This document shows, piece by piece, positions 35,434 to 47,267 of a DNA stretch of 64,000 nt. The first letter of the stretch is position 1; each line of letters opens with the position of its first letter. Origin of the DNA: Isoetes taiwanensis (taxonomy: Eukaryota > Streptophyta > Lycopodiopsida > Isoetales > Isoetaceae); the NCBI GenBank assembly GCA_021234155.1, contig JAJEKV010000076.1, positions 5,786,649 to 5,850,648 of the forward strand. Reading direction: 5' to 3'. Under the pieces are notes generated by a model. It saw nothing but the letters and a program-made list of their open reading frames with translations, did not search any database and was not told the DNA's origin. The position numbers and the translations under genes were made by a program.

Positions 35434-36261
35434 CTAAATCCTCCTTTGCTTTTTCTTCTTTGATTCTTTGCCTTCTTCTCTTCTTTCACTGCCATTTTTG
35501 TTCTGTCTGTGCTTTTTCTGCTTATCTTTATTAGGGGTGATCCAATTTCCCTCCTTATTATTTGCCCTGTTATGTGCATGAGGTGCATCCCTTTCTTCTC
35601 TCGTCCCCTTGCATACCTTCCCACCATGTAGCCTAATTCCACAGGCTGGGCATGGTTGGGGGAGCCCCTGCCATGCTAACTTTAAGGTTTTTGGTTTTCT
35701 GAAGTAATCCACAAAATTGATTGTGTCCGGAATTGGTTTTAGTAGATCAATTTGTGCCCATACTCTAGGAGCCCTGTCCTGAATTACCTCCCAACCTACA
35801 AGATTTCCAGTCTGTTGAAATAGAGTGAGCAAGGATTGCTCATTCCAATACATGGGGTTTAATCCATGTAGAGAGGTCCAGGCTGGGTGGAATAGTTCAA
35901 AGAAATTTTGCGGATAAAAGGAAGGATACTATTGCTGGAAGAAAATCTGGGTATTGGCTTTCGAGATGGTGCCCTGTTTGAGAAGCATAGTGGTTGTCTG
36001 GCTGTTTCCACATTCCACCATAAAGAATGGAAAATCTATCCAATAGATGTTGTTAATTGAAATCCCCTGCTCCATCCTCTCTAGTTCATTTTTGAGAAAT
36101 TGAAGACGGACTCCCTCATGTCGGATACATCCAATGAGACCCTGGGATTTTACGAATTTCAATTTACTTTCTACAGCAGCATTCCTGAGGGACTTAGCAA
36201 CAAATGCCGGCTCTTTCGCAGTCTGCAACTCCTTCCGCACATCTTGCTGCACTTCATTCAA
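35434..36261 (-). pseudogene. LINE B ORF1 with zinc knuckle
   Basis: Two minus-strand frames (36,261-35,929 and 35,853-35,434) cover an RNA-binding domain of the plant LINE ORF1 type (DUF4283-like) and the knuckle CPACGIRLHGGKVC, then a Lys/Arg-rich tail (KDKQKKHRQNKNGSERR). They are separated by one stop near 35,925. The frame at 36,795-36,520 is a likely N-terminal piece. ORF1 packages LINE RNA. Confidence 0.65.
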
Positions 36262-36892
36262 GATACTCCAAAGATCTAATTAATCGCTTCCTTTCAAGGC
36301 CAGAATGTCCCAACTCCCCGATGCTCTCCTAGTATTCATCATATCTGAAATAGAGGTCCCATCTGGTCCCCGCTCAGATCATGTTTCCACTCATTCCCCT
36401 CGCTACGCCCCATAACAAATTCTAATTTTTAGTGTTTTTTTTTGTTTCGTTTTGTTTTTTTTTAATCTTTCCTTACCTTTTTTAAGCAACCAGATCTGCC
36501 ACTATCCAACCTCTGAAATCTAACTATAAACTCTAACAACTATTTTACTGCCAACCCACGAACAGTGAGTATGGAAAACACCTGCTGCACTAGCATTCCT
36601 GTCCCCTAGAAATTCCCCTAACCAAGATTCAAGAAGCTCCACTTCAGATTGAGGAACCATGGAAAAAATCGGTGTAAACAATTTTTTTGGAAAGAATCGA
36701 TTGTACACCAGAATTTCCCATAGCCAGGCACTCTCGCCTTCAAGCCAACCACAAGAAAGTCTCTCTCCCTGGATCAAGATTGTGAAGTATCTCATGGTTT
36801 TGGGTCATGAAGGCGTTGGGCGGCCGCCATCTTCTGCCCCCGTCCAAAAGTTTTTTCCGTTGCTTGTATTGTTAGGCTTGCGTCAATAGAGG

Positions 36893-38900
36893 AAACAGGA
36901 AGAAGTCATTGCAAGCTTGGTCAGAGCAATTGCTGCCTTACTTCGCGAATTCCACGACCTTTTTCTGGATGACATTCAAAAATTACCATCTTTCAGAGGC
37001 GTGGAATGTGAAATCACACTCGAACCCGGTACTAAGCCTACTAGTAAGACTTCATATCATATGAGCACACTGAATTGGCAGAACTTAAGAAGTAGCTACA
37101 AGAGCTTGTCAAGTTAGAATCCATTCGGCCAAGTGTATCACGCTCACCCCTATTTTGTTTGTGAAGAAAAAGGATGGCACCTCGCGCATGCGCATTGATT
37201 ACAGACAATTGAATAAACACACAATCAAGAATCGGTATGCTCTACCGCGTGCCGATGATCTGATGGATTGATTGCAAGAGGTAAAGTACTTTACAGAGAT
37301 TGATCTTCGCTCAGGATACCACCAAATAAGGATTAAAGAGGACGACATCTATAAGTCTACTTTTCGGACACGTTATGGGCACTATGAGTTTACCGTTATG
37401 TCCTTTGGGCTAACCAATGCCCCTGCTACATTCATGAGATTGATGAATGACATCTTCCATAAATATCTCGATGACTTTTCATCATATTCTTCGATGATAT
37501 CCTTATCTACAGCAAAACCTTGGAGGACCATGAACGTCATCTTCGGTTGGTCCTGCAAAAATTGAGACGCCATCAACTTTATGCTAAATTTTCCAAATGC
37601 AAGTTTGCAACTACCACCTTGGATTACTTAGGACATATTGTTTCTGTTGATGGCATATCAACGGATCCCGCCAAGATTGAGGTAGTAAAAGAATGGCCTG
37701 TTCCAACGAATGTATCGGAGGTCCGCAATTCTCTAGGTTTGGCGGGCTATTACCAAAACTTTGTTAAGGACTTCACCAAGCTTGCAGCGCCTCTTACCGA
37801 CCTTACAAAACATGAGAAGGTTAAAGATTGGATGACGCATTGGAAAGAGAAAGTCCAGGTGTCATTAAAGGATGCTTTGACAACCGCTCCAATTCTTACC
37901 TTGCCAGATCCTCAGAAGGATAAGTGGATTTCCATAGATGCCAGTAAGATCGCTACAGGCGGTGTATTAATGCAAGAAGGTAGGGTAATCACGTATGATT
38001 CTAAGAAGATGAACGATGCGAAACAACGATACCCCACGCATGACCAGGAGTTACTTGCGGTTGTGCGTGCCTTGCGTATTTGAAGACATCACTTGCTTGG
38101 GAGACGATTCCAGTTAGATACAGATCACTTGCTTGGGAGACGATTCCAGTTAGATACAGATCACTAGAGTCTCTAGTATATCTTCATGCAACCCCACCTC
38201 AATCTTAGGCACCGACGATGGATGGAATTCCTGGAGGAATATGATTTTGAAGCTGGTATAAGCTAGGCAAGCATAACGTTGTTCCTGACGCTCTTTCCAG
38301 GCATCCATTGGTCACTCAAATGCATTGTAGTAAGATTTCCACTATCACCAGTAAGTTTGGTAAGCAGATAAAGTAGACTCTTCCTCTAGGTCCTGAGTTT
38401 CAAGAAATATGGCAAAGTTTGAACCGATGAGGAGAGGGAAGCTTTTTGCCATTAGAAGAAGGAAGACAACCTTCTTTTTTGTAAGAATAAGTTATGATAT
38501 CCTACGTAACTATGTCTAGAATAAGCAATCCCAATGGGCAGATTATATCCATTTGGTGGAGTGTGCTTATAATAGTACTAAACATGAGTCCCCAAGGATT
38601 TCTCCTTTTATGATCAACTATGGTTATCAATACACGTGGCATAATCCGGTTTCCAAGGTGGAAGTCTCTCGGTTACTTACATATATGTAAGCTTTGGTCG
38701 AAGAAGTTCGAGGGTATTTGTTAGCTCCTAGAACCCGGCAAAAGAGCCTTGCCGATAGGCATCGTACGGTACGAGAATTTTAAGTTGGCGAATCGGTATG
38801 GCTAAAGATTAAGGTTAAGCAGGCCAAGCTAAAAATTGGCAATTGCAAGAAGCTGGCCTCTAGATGGGCAGGATCCTTTGAGATAACTGACAGGGTAGGC
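36893..38900 (+). mobile_element. Plus-strand chromovirus relic, RT to integrase (5' segment)
   Basis: It starts within RT (LVRAIAALLREFHDLF, then CEITLEPGTKP), passes the palm ([45 protein letters not shown] in a shifted frame near 37,480) and RNase H (37,520-38,083), then a collapsed integrase (about 38,350-38,640) and the beginning of the C-terminal domain at 38,900. LTR, gag and protease are missing on the left. It resumes at 47,275 after LINE C. Older than element A, judging by internal deletions. Confidence 0.85.
37520..38083 (+). pseudogene. RT thumb/RNase H of plus-strand chromovirus
   Basis: The 187-residue open segment reads [48 protein letters not shown] (RNase H catalytic Asp) and [19 protein letters not shown], then a TGA in place of the usual Trp. 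It closely parallels the element A segment at 24,028-24,810. A 45-bp direct duplication (GATCACTTGCTTGGGAGACG...) follows at about 38,090-38,162. Confidence 0.85.
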
Positions 38901-38907
38901 TCCCAAG
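38901..38907 (+). repeat. Target-site duplication of LINE C, left copy
   Basis: TCCCAAG, identical to 47,268-47,274. Removing LINE C and one copy rejoins the chromovirus frame as V-G-S-Q-A-Y-R-L, matching element A's VGEQAYRL. Confidence 0.85.
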
Positions 38908-39396
38908 ACTGGAGCTTGGAATATGCTGCAATGAATTATGCATGCCTTGAGTGCGAGAATGTGGCGCCCAACTAAGCATTCCGACTGGCGCCTCATTCCG
39001 GGAGCCGTGCTCGATGGATGAGGCAGGGGCTCTGGCCTCTGCTATTCTCCAGAGCATCCTCCCTGGAGCCCACCTTGACCTCAAGCGACTTTAATCATTA
39101 AGACCTCGATTTTCTCTGCTTCCAGAGTAGGGAATTCTGTAGCTTTCTTTAGGTTTTGTGAAAATAATGATAGTGACTTTCTTGCGATTCTATCCTTCTC
39201 TGAGGAAGGACGCAGTCTGGTTGAAGCAGTTAACTACTAGGGGTTCCTTGAGACCATTCTTATACACCATTCCATAAGCAATTTACTTGTTCTGAAGCTG
39301 ATCCCAGGTTTATCCGGCTCAGTTGTCGAATTTTTGGGCTCCAAACTCGCCAAGATCTTATTTTAGGACCCGTGATTCATCTCTTAAAGCTTGAAA

Positions 39397-41212
39397 ATGA
39401 GACCTAAACAAGTAATCAATAAAGGAAAGTCTAGCAGAAGAATGGAAACTGATGATCCGAGTGACCTGATGACTGTAGCACATTACTCCAAGGATTGGAA
39501 AACTATCTTACACCTTGAAGAAATTAATGATCCTGCTTGGCAAAAGATGAGAGATCTAACGATTACTTTCGACATAATCAGGGACCAGCAAAACGCAGCC
39601 ATTAAATGCATGGGAATCAAGAAAGAGAGCCAGATCCTGACTTGCCAAGAGGAAATAAGAAGGTTTGAGAAACAGTTGTAGACGGGAAGGCCAGTGACAA
39701 AGATCTGGTTTGAAATATGGTTCATAATCTTCAAGAGTTCGACCTGCTTTTATACCAGATGATTCGGGTTAAGGCTGGACACTAAAAGGAGGATTGCTGC
39801 AGCTTAAAGAACCAGGTTTTCAAAAAATCCTTGGCTGAACTCTTGCATCTCACAAAAGATCTGGCTGGTGAACTCGAACTATTGGGATGGAAATACAAAG
39901 CATCCTTCAGGCTTGTCCGTGTATGGGAGAAGCGGATGACCATAAGATTGGAATTCAAGAAAAAATACAAAAAAGATAAAGTGTCCCTTATGGCGGCTCA
40001 ATAGCTAAAGGAGATCAAGGTGGAGTATGAGACTATCCTTCATAAACTTGAGCCTACAAAGGACTGCATTATTTGTGATTCTAATGGTTATTTCAACCCT
40101 CGGGAGCTTCGGGAGCGCTCATGTCCTAATTGTTCCAGGATGGTGAGCTTAAACTTGGATAAGAATTCCACAAGGATCTCGTACTCCCAACTGCGCTAAG
40201 ATTCCACTCATGGGAAAATATGACAAGCTCAATGGTACTCTTTCTTTTAAAGATGCTCTTATTAATGTTCGTATGGATGAATGTCGGGGGTTGGGGAGAT
40301 TAATTCTAAAGGGAATCCTAAAAACAATAACGGGGGATCCATGTTGAACTTGTTTGCCATAACGGACATAGCTGCAGAGGTTAAATATGCTGATTGTGGT
40401 ATTCTTATTCACTTCCCACTTACTTGCCGCAATATTTTGGATGTTAAGAATTGGTTAAATAAGGATATTAACATTCCTATTCTTTCCATCCTGAAATTGG
40501 ATGCCAAAACTTTCCAAATTTTGTGCAGAGATAGGCATCACAGAATTATTGTTCTTACCAGAAAAATTTCCAGTGTGGCCAAATGTACTGCTTACATTTC
40601 GAAGTGGAATCCTCTCTTTATTCCTAATGATCACTCCAGCATAGCCACTTCCACTTGGATTTCCTATCCTAATCTCCCGCCTGTCTTGTGGATCCAAAGT
40701 CACTTAAGAGCTATTGGTAACTGTCTTGGAGAGGTTGTCCAGATTTCTACCCCCCAGACTGATTTTCCTTCAATTTGCCTTATTAAGGATATCAATTCGA
40801 TCTGGGAAAAGTATATTGGTATCAGATTGATTCTAACTCTTTCTTGGATATTAACATTATTTATTCTAAACTTCTTGTTAAGCCAAGGATAGAGGATAAG
40901 TCAGAAACGGACAAATTCAAGAATAAAGGCAAGGCTCCCATAGTTGCACAGGGTAGACAAGTCTGGATCAAAAAGACTACTATACCAACAAATGATAAAG
41001 GTGCTGGATGCCACCACCCTTCTGAAGGAAGTGGAGTTAGAATTGAAGAATATGATCAGAGCAAAGATGGTTCAGCAGATCATGAATGCAAAAAGGATGA
41101 TCCTCCCGTTGTTGAAGGAAGTGGAGTTAGAATTGAAGAATATGATCAGAGTAATGATGGTTCAGCAGATCATGAATGCAAAAAGGATGATCCTCCTGAC
41201 AAACAAGGGTAA
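39397..41212 (+). pseudogene. LINE C ORF1 (broken)
   Basis: The open piece 39,397-39,681 (MKMRPKQVINKGKSSRRMET...) is followed by broken frames with a Cys pair motif near 40,120 (CPNCSRM). At 40,281-40,892 a DUF4283-type RNA-binding domain reads FPLTCRNILDVKNWLNKDIN and ISYPNLPPVLWIQSHLRAIG. The tail 40,844-41,212 is acidic and holds a 30-residue tandem duplication. The role would be RNA binding for the LINE particle. Confidence 0.6.
41024..41203 (+). repeat. 90-bp in-frame tandem duplication in LINE C ORF1
   Basis: Units at 41,024-41,113 and from 41,114 start GAAGGAAGTGGAGTTAGAAT and differ at only two or so bases. Translated, the unit is a 30-residue acidic block (GSGVRIEEYDQS...DDPP). Confidence 0.9.
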
Positions 41213-41589
41213 TTGAGGGGGCCTAATGCAAAAAGAGAAAGAATATGAAGACCATAGCCTCTCTATTTCTTCTCACAAATTACCGATCATGTCACCGGGA
41301 CTGAATCTATGATTGTTGAGCCTATCTGCAAGAGGGAAATTGTTAAAGACAGAGATGGCTAGTCTGATAGCATTGTAGTTGAATATATTCATGGTGATGA
41401 CGACTTACGGGATAACTTCAACTATGACAGCGATCTCTAATATCTCTCTGCCCTAATTTTATTGACTATGATGAAATTCTTGATGGAGACGAAAATTGGA
41501 AAACAATTTCCTATAGCAAGAAGAAGCAGAAGAAGATTTCAGACCCTGAACTCACCAGGAAGAGTTCTAGGGTGCACAAGAAAATCCTT

Positions 41590-42230
41590 TTCTATGGATA
41601 TTAACCTTAACTGCCTTACCTGGAACCTCCAGGGCATTACTCAGGTGCTAAACGTGATAGGCTTAAAGTTTGTCTTTCTTCGATTACTTTTGATATCGCC
41701 TTTTTCCAGGAACATAAACTTCATAATGATGATTTTGATATATTATTATCTAGCACTCTTCCCCCAGGCTTCAAGCTTTGGGCTATCAAAGCACATAATA
41801 GTTCTGCAGGTATTTCGATTGCTTAGAGAGAGCTTAAACCTTTCAAACATTCAAATGATGCATGACAATGGTGGGAGGTGGCAGATTCTTCATGGCAATA
41901 TTGATAACAACAGATCTGCATTTATTAATATTTATGCTTTCAACCAGCCATGTGACAGGTATCTTTTTTGGCATACTATTAGAAATAGCCTTAGTCATGT
42001 TCTATATGAGGAATGTGTTATGGCAGGTGACTTCAATATGGTTACTCATAATTATATGAGGAGCACAAATTTCAGACCTTTGTCCAATCAAGAAAACAAT
42101 TCTTGGTCTCACTTGCTCTCCTGCCATAATGTTAAGTTAGCCAGGACTCATCCTAATTCTTATAGCTGGTTCAATAGAAGGTTGGATGATCCGATTCACT
42201 GTCTGCATGACAAGATTCAACCTCAGTGAG
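41590..42230 (+). pseudogene. LINE C APE-type endonuclease
   Basis: Plus frames include LNCLTWNLQGI (first strand, catalytic Asn region), FINIYAFNQPCDRYLFW, CVMAGDFNMVTHNY (GDFN), NSYSWFNRRLDDPIH and, in a neighbouring frame, FTLSDHFPQLLEI with the terminal SDH. These cover all APE motifs in order. Two frame changes break it. Confidence 0.75.
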
Positions 42231-42443
42231 AATTTGTGGAATATCAGTAGCAGAGTCTCTAACCTTAATGGTTTTACTCTCTCTGACCACTTCCCTCAGC
42301 TTCTTGAAATCAAGGGGCACAACACGATTAAGAAAAACTCCTTCTTCAAGCTGAATACTAATCTTTTGAATCATGCTAACTTTTTGAATGAGTTTGCACA
42401 GGTTTGGCATAATATTCCTAAGCCATCTACTCAGGTTGGCTAG

Positions 42444-42744
42444 ATGGACTGGTGGGTTAATTCAGCTAAGAGAATAAAAAATTGGCTGAAAACGTGGGGT
42501 AAACAGGTGCACCACCAAGAAAAATCTGAGCTGGACAACTTGAGAAGACAGCTGCTCCTTTTTACACCAGATCAGCAAGAGCAAATTAGGATTCAAATAG
42601 AGAGGGAAGAGACTAAAATTGCAAGAGTCTGGCAGCTAAAATCCAAAATCAGAGAGCTTAAAGATGATGAAAGGGAAAATTCCAAGTATTTCTTCATCAA
42701 AGCAAAAGGAAAAATGAAGAGGAATCATATCTTTAGTATCTCTA
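42444..42744 (+). pseudogene. LINE C linker between endonuclease and RT
   Basis: Open frame 42,444-42,776 reads WWVNSAKRIKNWLKTWGKQV, a coiled-coil-like ELDNLRRQLLLFTPDQQEQI, then SKYFFIKAKGKMKRNHIFSI, the standard segment before RT in plant LINEs. It is cut at 42,744 by the Helitron and resumes at 44,302. Confidence 0.75.
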
Positions 42745-42756
42745 CTAGAAATAGTG

Positions 42757-42771
42757 CCCAGCGTTGCTGGG
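42757..42771. other. Helitron 3' terminal hairpin
   Basis: CCCAGC-GTT-GCTGGG, a perfect 6-bp stem with a 3-nt loop, 8 nt inside the CTAG terminus. It is the termination signal of rolling-circle transposition in Helitrons. Confidence 0.85.
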
Positions 42772-42865
42772 TATAAGCTGAGAACCTGTCAATGATACAC
42801 TGTAGTAATGAGAGAAGAGAGCATAAATAACTTAGTACTCCATTGTTAAAGTATTCGACACAATT

Positions 42866-44163
42866 TCTCTTTTCCTTTGTCATTTGTGCTACTGCACTTA
42901 CTCTTTTTCTTTTCTTTTTTCCTCATTTTCTCTACACACTTTCTTTCTTTTTTCTCGTTTTCCTTACACGGTTCCATTTTTTCTTTCCCCACCCTTTCTC
43001 TCTTCCCCTTTTCGGCGTGCTCTTTTCCCTTTCCTTCCGCCTTTTCCCTTTATTTCCTTTTGACTTTCCCCTTCACACCCTTTTTTACTTTCCTTTTTCA
43101 TGATGGACTTTCCTTTCCCTTTCCCCATCCTTTCAATCTTCCCCTTTCCCGCGTACTCTTTTCCCTTTCTTTTCCCCTTTTCCCGTCATTTCCTTTTGAC
43201 TTTCCCTTTTCTCATGCCCTTTTCAACATAGTTTTCCCTTTTACCCTTTTTCCTATACCCCTTTTTCTCTTTTCCCCACCCTTTCTCTATTCCCTTTTTT
43301 CCCTTTCGCTTTTCCCATTCTCTCTTTTGCTCCCCTTTTCCCATTTCCCTCTTCTCTTTTTCTGCCTATTCTCCCTTCCCTTTTCCCGTTTTCCTCTTCT
43401 CATTTTCCTCATGCCCTTTTTCCCAGGTTCCCTTTCCCCCTCCCCTTTTCTTTTTCCTTTCCCTTTCCCTTTTCCCATGCCCTTTTTCCCTTCCCTCCTG
43501 CCCAACCTTTTCCTGTTTCCCTTTCTCTTCCCGATCCCCATTTTTCTGTTCCCTTTTCCTCCTCTCTCCACCCTTTCCCTCTTCTCCTTTTTTGATGCCC
43601 TTTTCTCTTAACTTTTCTTTTCCCTTTCCCTTTTTCCTTTTCCCATGCCATTTTTCCTTCTCTTTTTTTCCCTTTCCTCCCCTTTTCAATCTTCCCATTT
43701 TTCCCATGCCCTTTATTCCTTCCCCTTTTCCATGTTTTTTTTTTTTCTTCTTTTTCCCCTTTCTTCACCCTCTCCGTCTTCCCTTTTCCCGTGCCTTTCC
43801 AACCCCTTTCCTCTTCTCCTTTTCTCGTGCCTTTTTTCCCAGGTTCTTCTTTCTCCTCTATTTTTCTTTTGCCTTTTCCTTTCCCCATGGCCTTTTTCGC
43901 TTCTCTTCTCTCTACTTTTTTTCTATTCCCCTTTTTCCCTTCCTCCTCCTTTCCCTTCCCTCCCTTTTCCATTTCTCTTTTTCTTTCTTTTTTTCCATGG
44001 CATTTTTTCCTTCCCTTTTTGCTTTCCTCACCCTTTCCCTCGTTCCATTTTCCCACGCCCTTTTCCCCTTCTCTTTTTCCCCTTTCCCCTTGCCTTTTTG
44101 CCCTTCACATTTTCCCTTTCCTTCTCCCTTTTCTTTTTTCCCCTTCTCTTTTTTCCTTTCCCC
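42866..44163. repeat. ~1.3-kb polypyrimidine tract
   Basis: The plus strand is almost all C and T, built from degenerate CCCTTTTCCC / TTTTCTCTTTTCC phrases, with scattered GCC(C)TTTT and CATGCC interruptions. The long Phe/Ser/Pro frames on the plus strand and Lys/Gly/Glu/Arg frames on the minus are composition artefacts. Such R·Y mirror tracts can form triplex (H-) DNA. Confidence 0.95.
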
Positions 44164-44301
44164 ATAAGAGATTAAAGTATAAACAATCACGGTGGTGGGA
44201 AGTTATACGATAAATCTCGATCTTTAAATGCAATAAAATGATCTCAACCATTCAAATTAGGGCTTGATGCAACACGCTAAAACATTATAATATAAGATAG
44301 A

Positions 44302-45801
44302 TGACAATACTATAACTGATGACACTGAGCTTAAGAGGGCAACCACAAATCACTTTACCAGAATAATGGGTACAACTTTTTATTGTAATGAGGAGGAGAT
44401 TGATAACTTCATCAAACTGCTGCCTTTAGTGAATGAGCAACAGAATGATGGATTGACTCGTTCCTTTACAAACGAGGAGTTCTGGGCTAATATCCAAGGT
44501 ATGGACAATGGTAAGACTCTAGCACCTGATGGCCTGCCCGTTGAATCTTTTAAGAAAACTTGGGATATTATTGGCACTGCTATTACTAATATTTGCAATG
44601 AGTTTCTTCTTCTTAGAACTCTAGATTGCAGGATTAATACGAGCTTCATCACATTAATCCCTAAGATGGATGAGCCAAGCACCTTTTCGGATTATAGGCC
44701 TATCTCTCTTACGAATGTCTTATACAATATAATCACTGCATCAATCGCCAGGAGACTCAAGCCTATCTTGGAACAGATTATTTCTAATACTCGGAGTGCT
44801 TATCTTAAGGATATCTCGTGTTGTTGCCACCGCTATTATTGGTATGCATTGGGCTAAAGGCGATAAGCAAGACATCTCTTTACTCAAGCTCGACGTCACC
44901 AAAGCCTTCGACCACGCTTAGTTGGAGTTTTCTTATTAAATGTTGTCAATGAATTGGCTTCTCCTGTGAGGTCATTGGTATGTTCCTTGCTGTCCTTAAG
45001 AACTCCAAATCTTCTGTTCTTATTAATGGTGAATGCAGCCCCTTTTTTGAGACTAAAAGAGGGGTAAAACAAGGGTGCCCTCTTGCCCCTTCTCTCTTTC
45101 TCATTGTTATGGAGGCATTAAATAGTGCCTTCAAAGATGCAAGCCAAAGGGGTATGATAACAGGGCTTAAACTTCCTCAAACTCAAGGTGATGGGGCTTC
45201 TTTCTCAATGCCCACTTTGCGTGATGACACTTTCTTGTTTGTAAGAATGGATCATTTTTCTATTTTGAATACTCATCTAATCTTGCAAAATTTTGGCAAC
45301 TGTTCGGGTTGTAGGGTCAATCCTACTAAATCAAAATTAATGGCAAGGGACCAGGTAAAAGGGGAGCAGATTGCCATGACACTAGGCTGCGAGTATCTCT
45401 CCCCTAGTAGCAAATCCAAGATTCTTGGTGTCCCCTTTGCTCTGAGGACTAATGCTAGTGATCTATGGTATGAGATATTTGAGAAATTTAGTAGGAAAGC
45501 TGATCTCTTAAATAGCAAATACATTTCTAAGAATGGTAGATCTATCATTGCTCTGTCATATCTTCTTCTCATGTGTATCAATCTTCCATTCTTTTGGCCT
45601 CTAGAAAGGTCACTACTAAGTTACAAGAAATTATTGGAAGATTTATTGCCAGTGGTGGAAATAGGAGGTGTTGGATCCCAGTCTCCATGGCAGAATGCTG
45701 CAAAAAAAGAAAAGAATGAGGGCTGGATGCTATCAACATTGAGAAGCAAAGTGCAGCCCTTGCAGCCAAGTATATCTATAGGGCAGGGCATGATCTTATA
45801 A
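44302..45801 (+). pseudogene. LINE C reverse transcriptase
   Basis: Frame 44,366-44,820 reads MDNGKTLAPDGLPVESFKKT, TSFITLIPKMDEPSTFSDYR and PISLTNVLYNIITASIARRL. After a break near 44,815 come LLKLDVTKAFDH (catalytic Asp, near 44,890) and, at 44,980-45,801, KRGVKQGCPLAPSLFLIVME; the FADD pair is replaced by a diverged stretch near 45,220. The thumb reads GCRVNPTKSKLMA and EYLSPSSKSKILGVPFALRT. Non-functional. Confidence 0.8.
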
Positions 45802-47267
45802 ACCATCAGGTTTCCAACCTGATTAATCGCTATCTTTCCAGGTACCGCCCTTTTGGCTGGAGGAATGTAAAGATGTCCTTACCTTATAGTCTTTATTTTG
45901 ATTTCACTATGCCTAACAATCTTCCAGGAATTATTAAAAAGTGGATCAAACCTTGGATCTCAGTAGGGGAATGTTTTCTTGAAAGAGGGGTTGGCCATGG
46001 ACCAAACTATTTTTCGAACCCCTCCCTCCCTTGAAGAAGAATCATAGGATGTGATTGGCTTTACACCGGTTTGGACGGACCTCTTTATCACTCATATCTC
46101 CCTTCTTTTTAATAACAACAACTTTATTGAGTTCCAGGACTCGGCCCTCTCACCATGGTGGAGGAGCATGCCTCTCTATAACATTCTCGAGGGAAACCCT
46201 TGTTACGGTGTTTGGAATAAAGCAAAGATATTTTTGGCATATTAATGGTAACCGGCCGGTTATAAGGTTAAAAGTGCCTCATGTGTTTCTCACCTCCTCT
46301 TTTTCTTTTTACTTTCTCCTTGCACTCGAAATGGAACATTGGTAAGGATAGATGTAAGAAAAATATTGAGTTTATGTGGAGTTCTCCTGTCAATCTTAAA
46401 ATTAAATCTTTTTATATCGCAGCTTTGGCATAAAGCTCTGGCCAGAGATTCAGGATATGGCTTACTCTAACTTGTGTGATAAATGTGTATAGACGGCTGA
46501 GGATGAGGAACATTTGTTTAAAGGATGTCTTTGGTCGAATGGGTTTTGGAGTTAGCAGGATGAATTTTACATCCCTTACCCGACTAATGCACCCTTAGCG
46601 ATATTCTTTTCCCACCATCCCCTAATGATTAGAGGATCTTTATCCACTTATGGAGGATGAGGAAAGCTCAGAACTCAATTATCTTTTGATCAAGAGATTG
46701 TTTGGCCTCATTTGTCATCCAATGCACCAAATATGACATTTAATGGATTCAAGAAATTTTTGGCTAACTCTCTCATTTCTTTGCAGGTAACATCTTGGTG
46801 TTAATTAAAAGGATGAGGTGGCAGAGGACAAATCTCATGAGAAATGACATGTGGATGGATCAGTTTGGATCGAGTCCAGTGCTGAACCATGGAGTCTCCT
46901 ATTATTGTGATTGTTCCCGTACCCAAAATTACAATGCTAGGAGGGGACTCATCTGTGAAGCAATCGACCAGTCTGGTCAATTTAATCCAGCAAAGTGCCA
47001 GACCTGTAGATGTCCCTATTGCCATTTCATCACCCAGAAACGGAAAATTGGAAGAAAATATTGTCGGGTTGACTATTTTTTGGTTGCAAACTTTCTATAT
47101 GACCACCTCTGTTTTTAGTTCAAGGTTCTAGACTGCCCTATATAAAGCCCTTTTCCATATATATCTCTCGGACTAGAGAAACCATCACATTTTCTTATCC
47201 ATGTATTCTATGTATACCTTTTTTTCAAATAGCCATATATATATAGCCTTCAATAAAAACCTGTGAA
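45802..47267 (+). pseudogene. LINE C C-terminal region and 3' UTR
   Basis: Broken frames with SNLCDKCV*TAEDEEHLFKGC near 46,480, the zf-RVT zinc-binding motif found after RT in plant LINEs, and Trp-rich pieces before it. A possible RNase H-like remainder around 46,800-47,120 is too degraded to call. It ends CAATAAAAACCTGTGAA at the target duplication. Confidence 0.55.

Larger units (their letters stand above)
34037..36840 (-). mobile_element. LINE B, 5' part only (ORF1 + endonuclease)
   Basis: A second LINE family on the minus strand: ORF1 N-terminus (36,795-36,520), ORF1 body (36,261-35,434) with a zinc knuckle, an acidic linker (35,390-34,635), then the endonuclease (34,680-34,050). No RT follows: the element meets the LINE A RT at about 34,037. 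Loss of the 3' part is the reverse of ordinary 5' truncation, so a later deletion or recombination is likely. It is less damaged and less GC-rich than LINE A. Confidence 0.8.
42745..44301 (-). mobile_element. Non-autonomous Helitron inserted in LINE C
   Basis: Read on the minus strand it begins TCTATCTTATATTATAATG (44,301 downward) and ends with hairpin CCCAGCAACGCTGGG (42,771-42,757), 8 nt, then CTAG at 42,748-42,745. Insertion lies between host A and T with no target duplication. These are the textbook Helitron ends: 5' TC, a 3' stem-loop about 8-12 nt from CTRR, and an A|T target. There is no Rep/helicase ORF. Nearly all of the 1,557 bp interior is one polypyrimidine tract. LINE C coding sequence continues on both sides. 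Confidence 0.85.
38908..47267 (+). mobile_element. LINE C, full-length-like, split by a Helitron
   Basis: Third LINE family. It begins ACTGGAGCTTGG and ends CAATAAAAACCTGTGAA, flanked by a perfect 7-bp duplication. Order on the plus strand: 5' leader, ORF1 (39,397-41,212), endonuclease (about 41,590-42,230), linker, Helitron insertion (42,745-44,301), RT (44,302-45,800) and a C-terminal region with a zf-RVT-like Cys/His motif near 46,480. Many frameshifts. The 3' end lacks a long poly(A). About 8.36 kb including the 1.56-kb Helitron. Confidence 0.85.

Noticed and set aside
42843-44213. Long open frames (244, 215, 191, 176 residues) on both strands
   Set aside because: All lie in the polypyrimidine tract, where C/T-only sequence contains no stops. 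The translations are just Phe/Ser/Leu/Pro or Lys/Glu/Gly/Arg.
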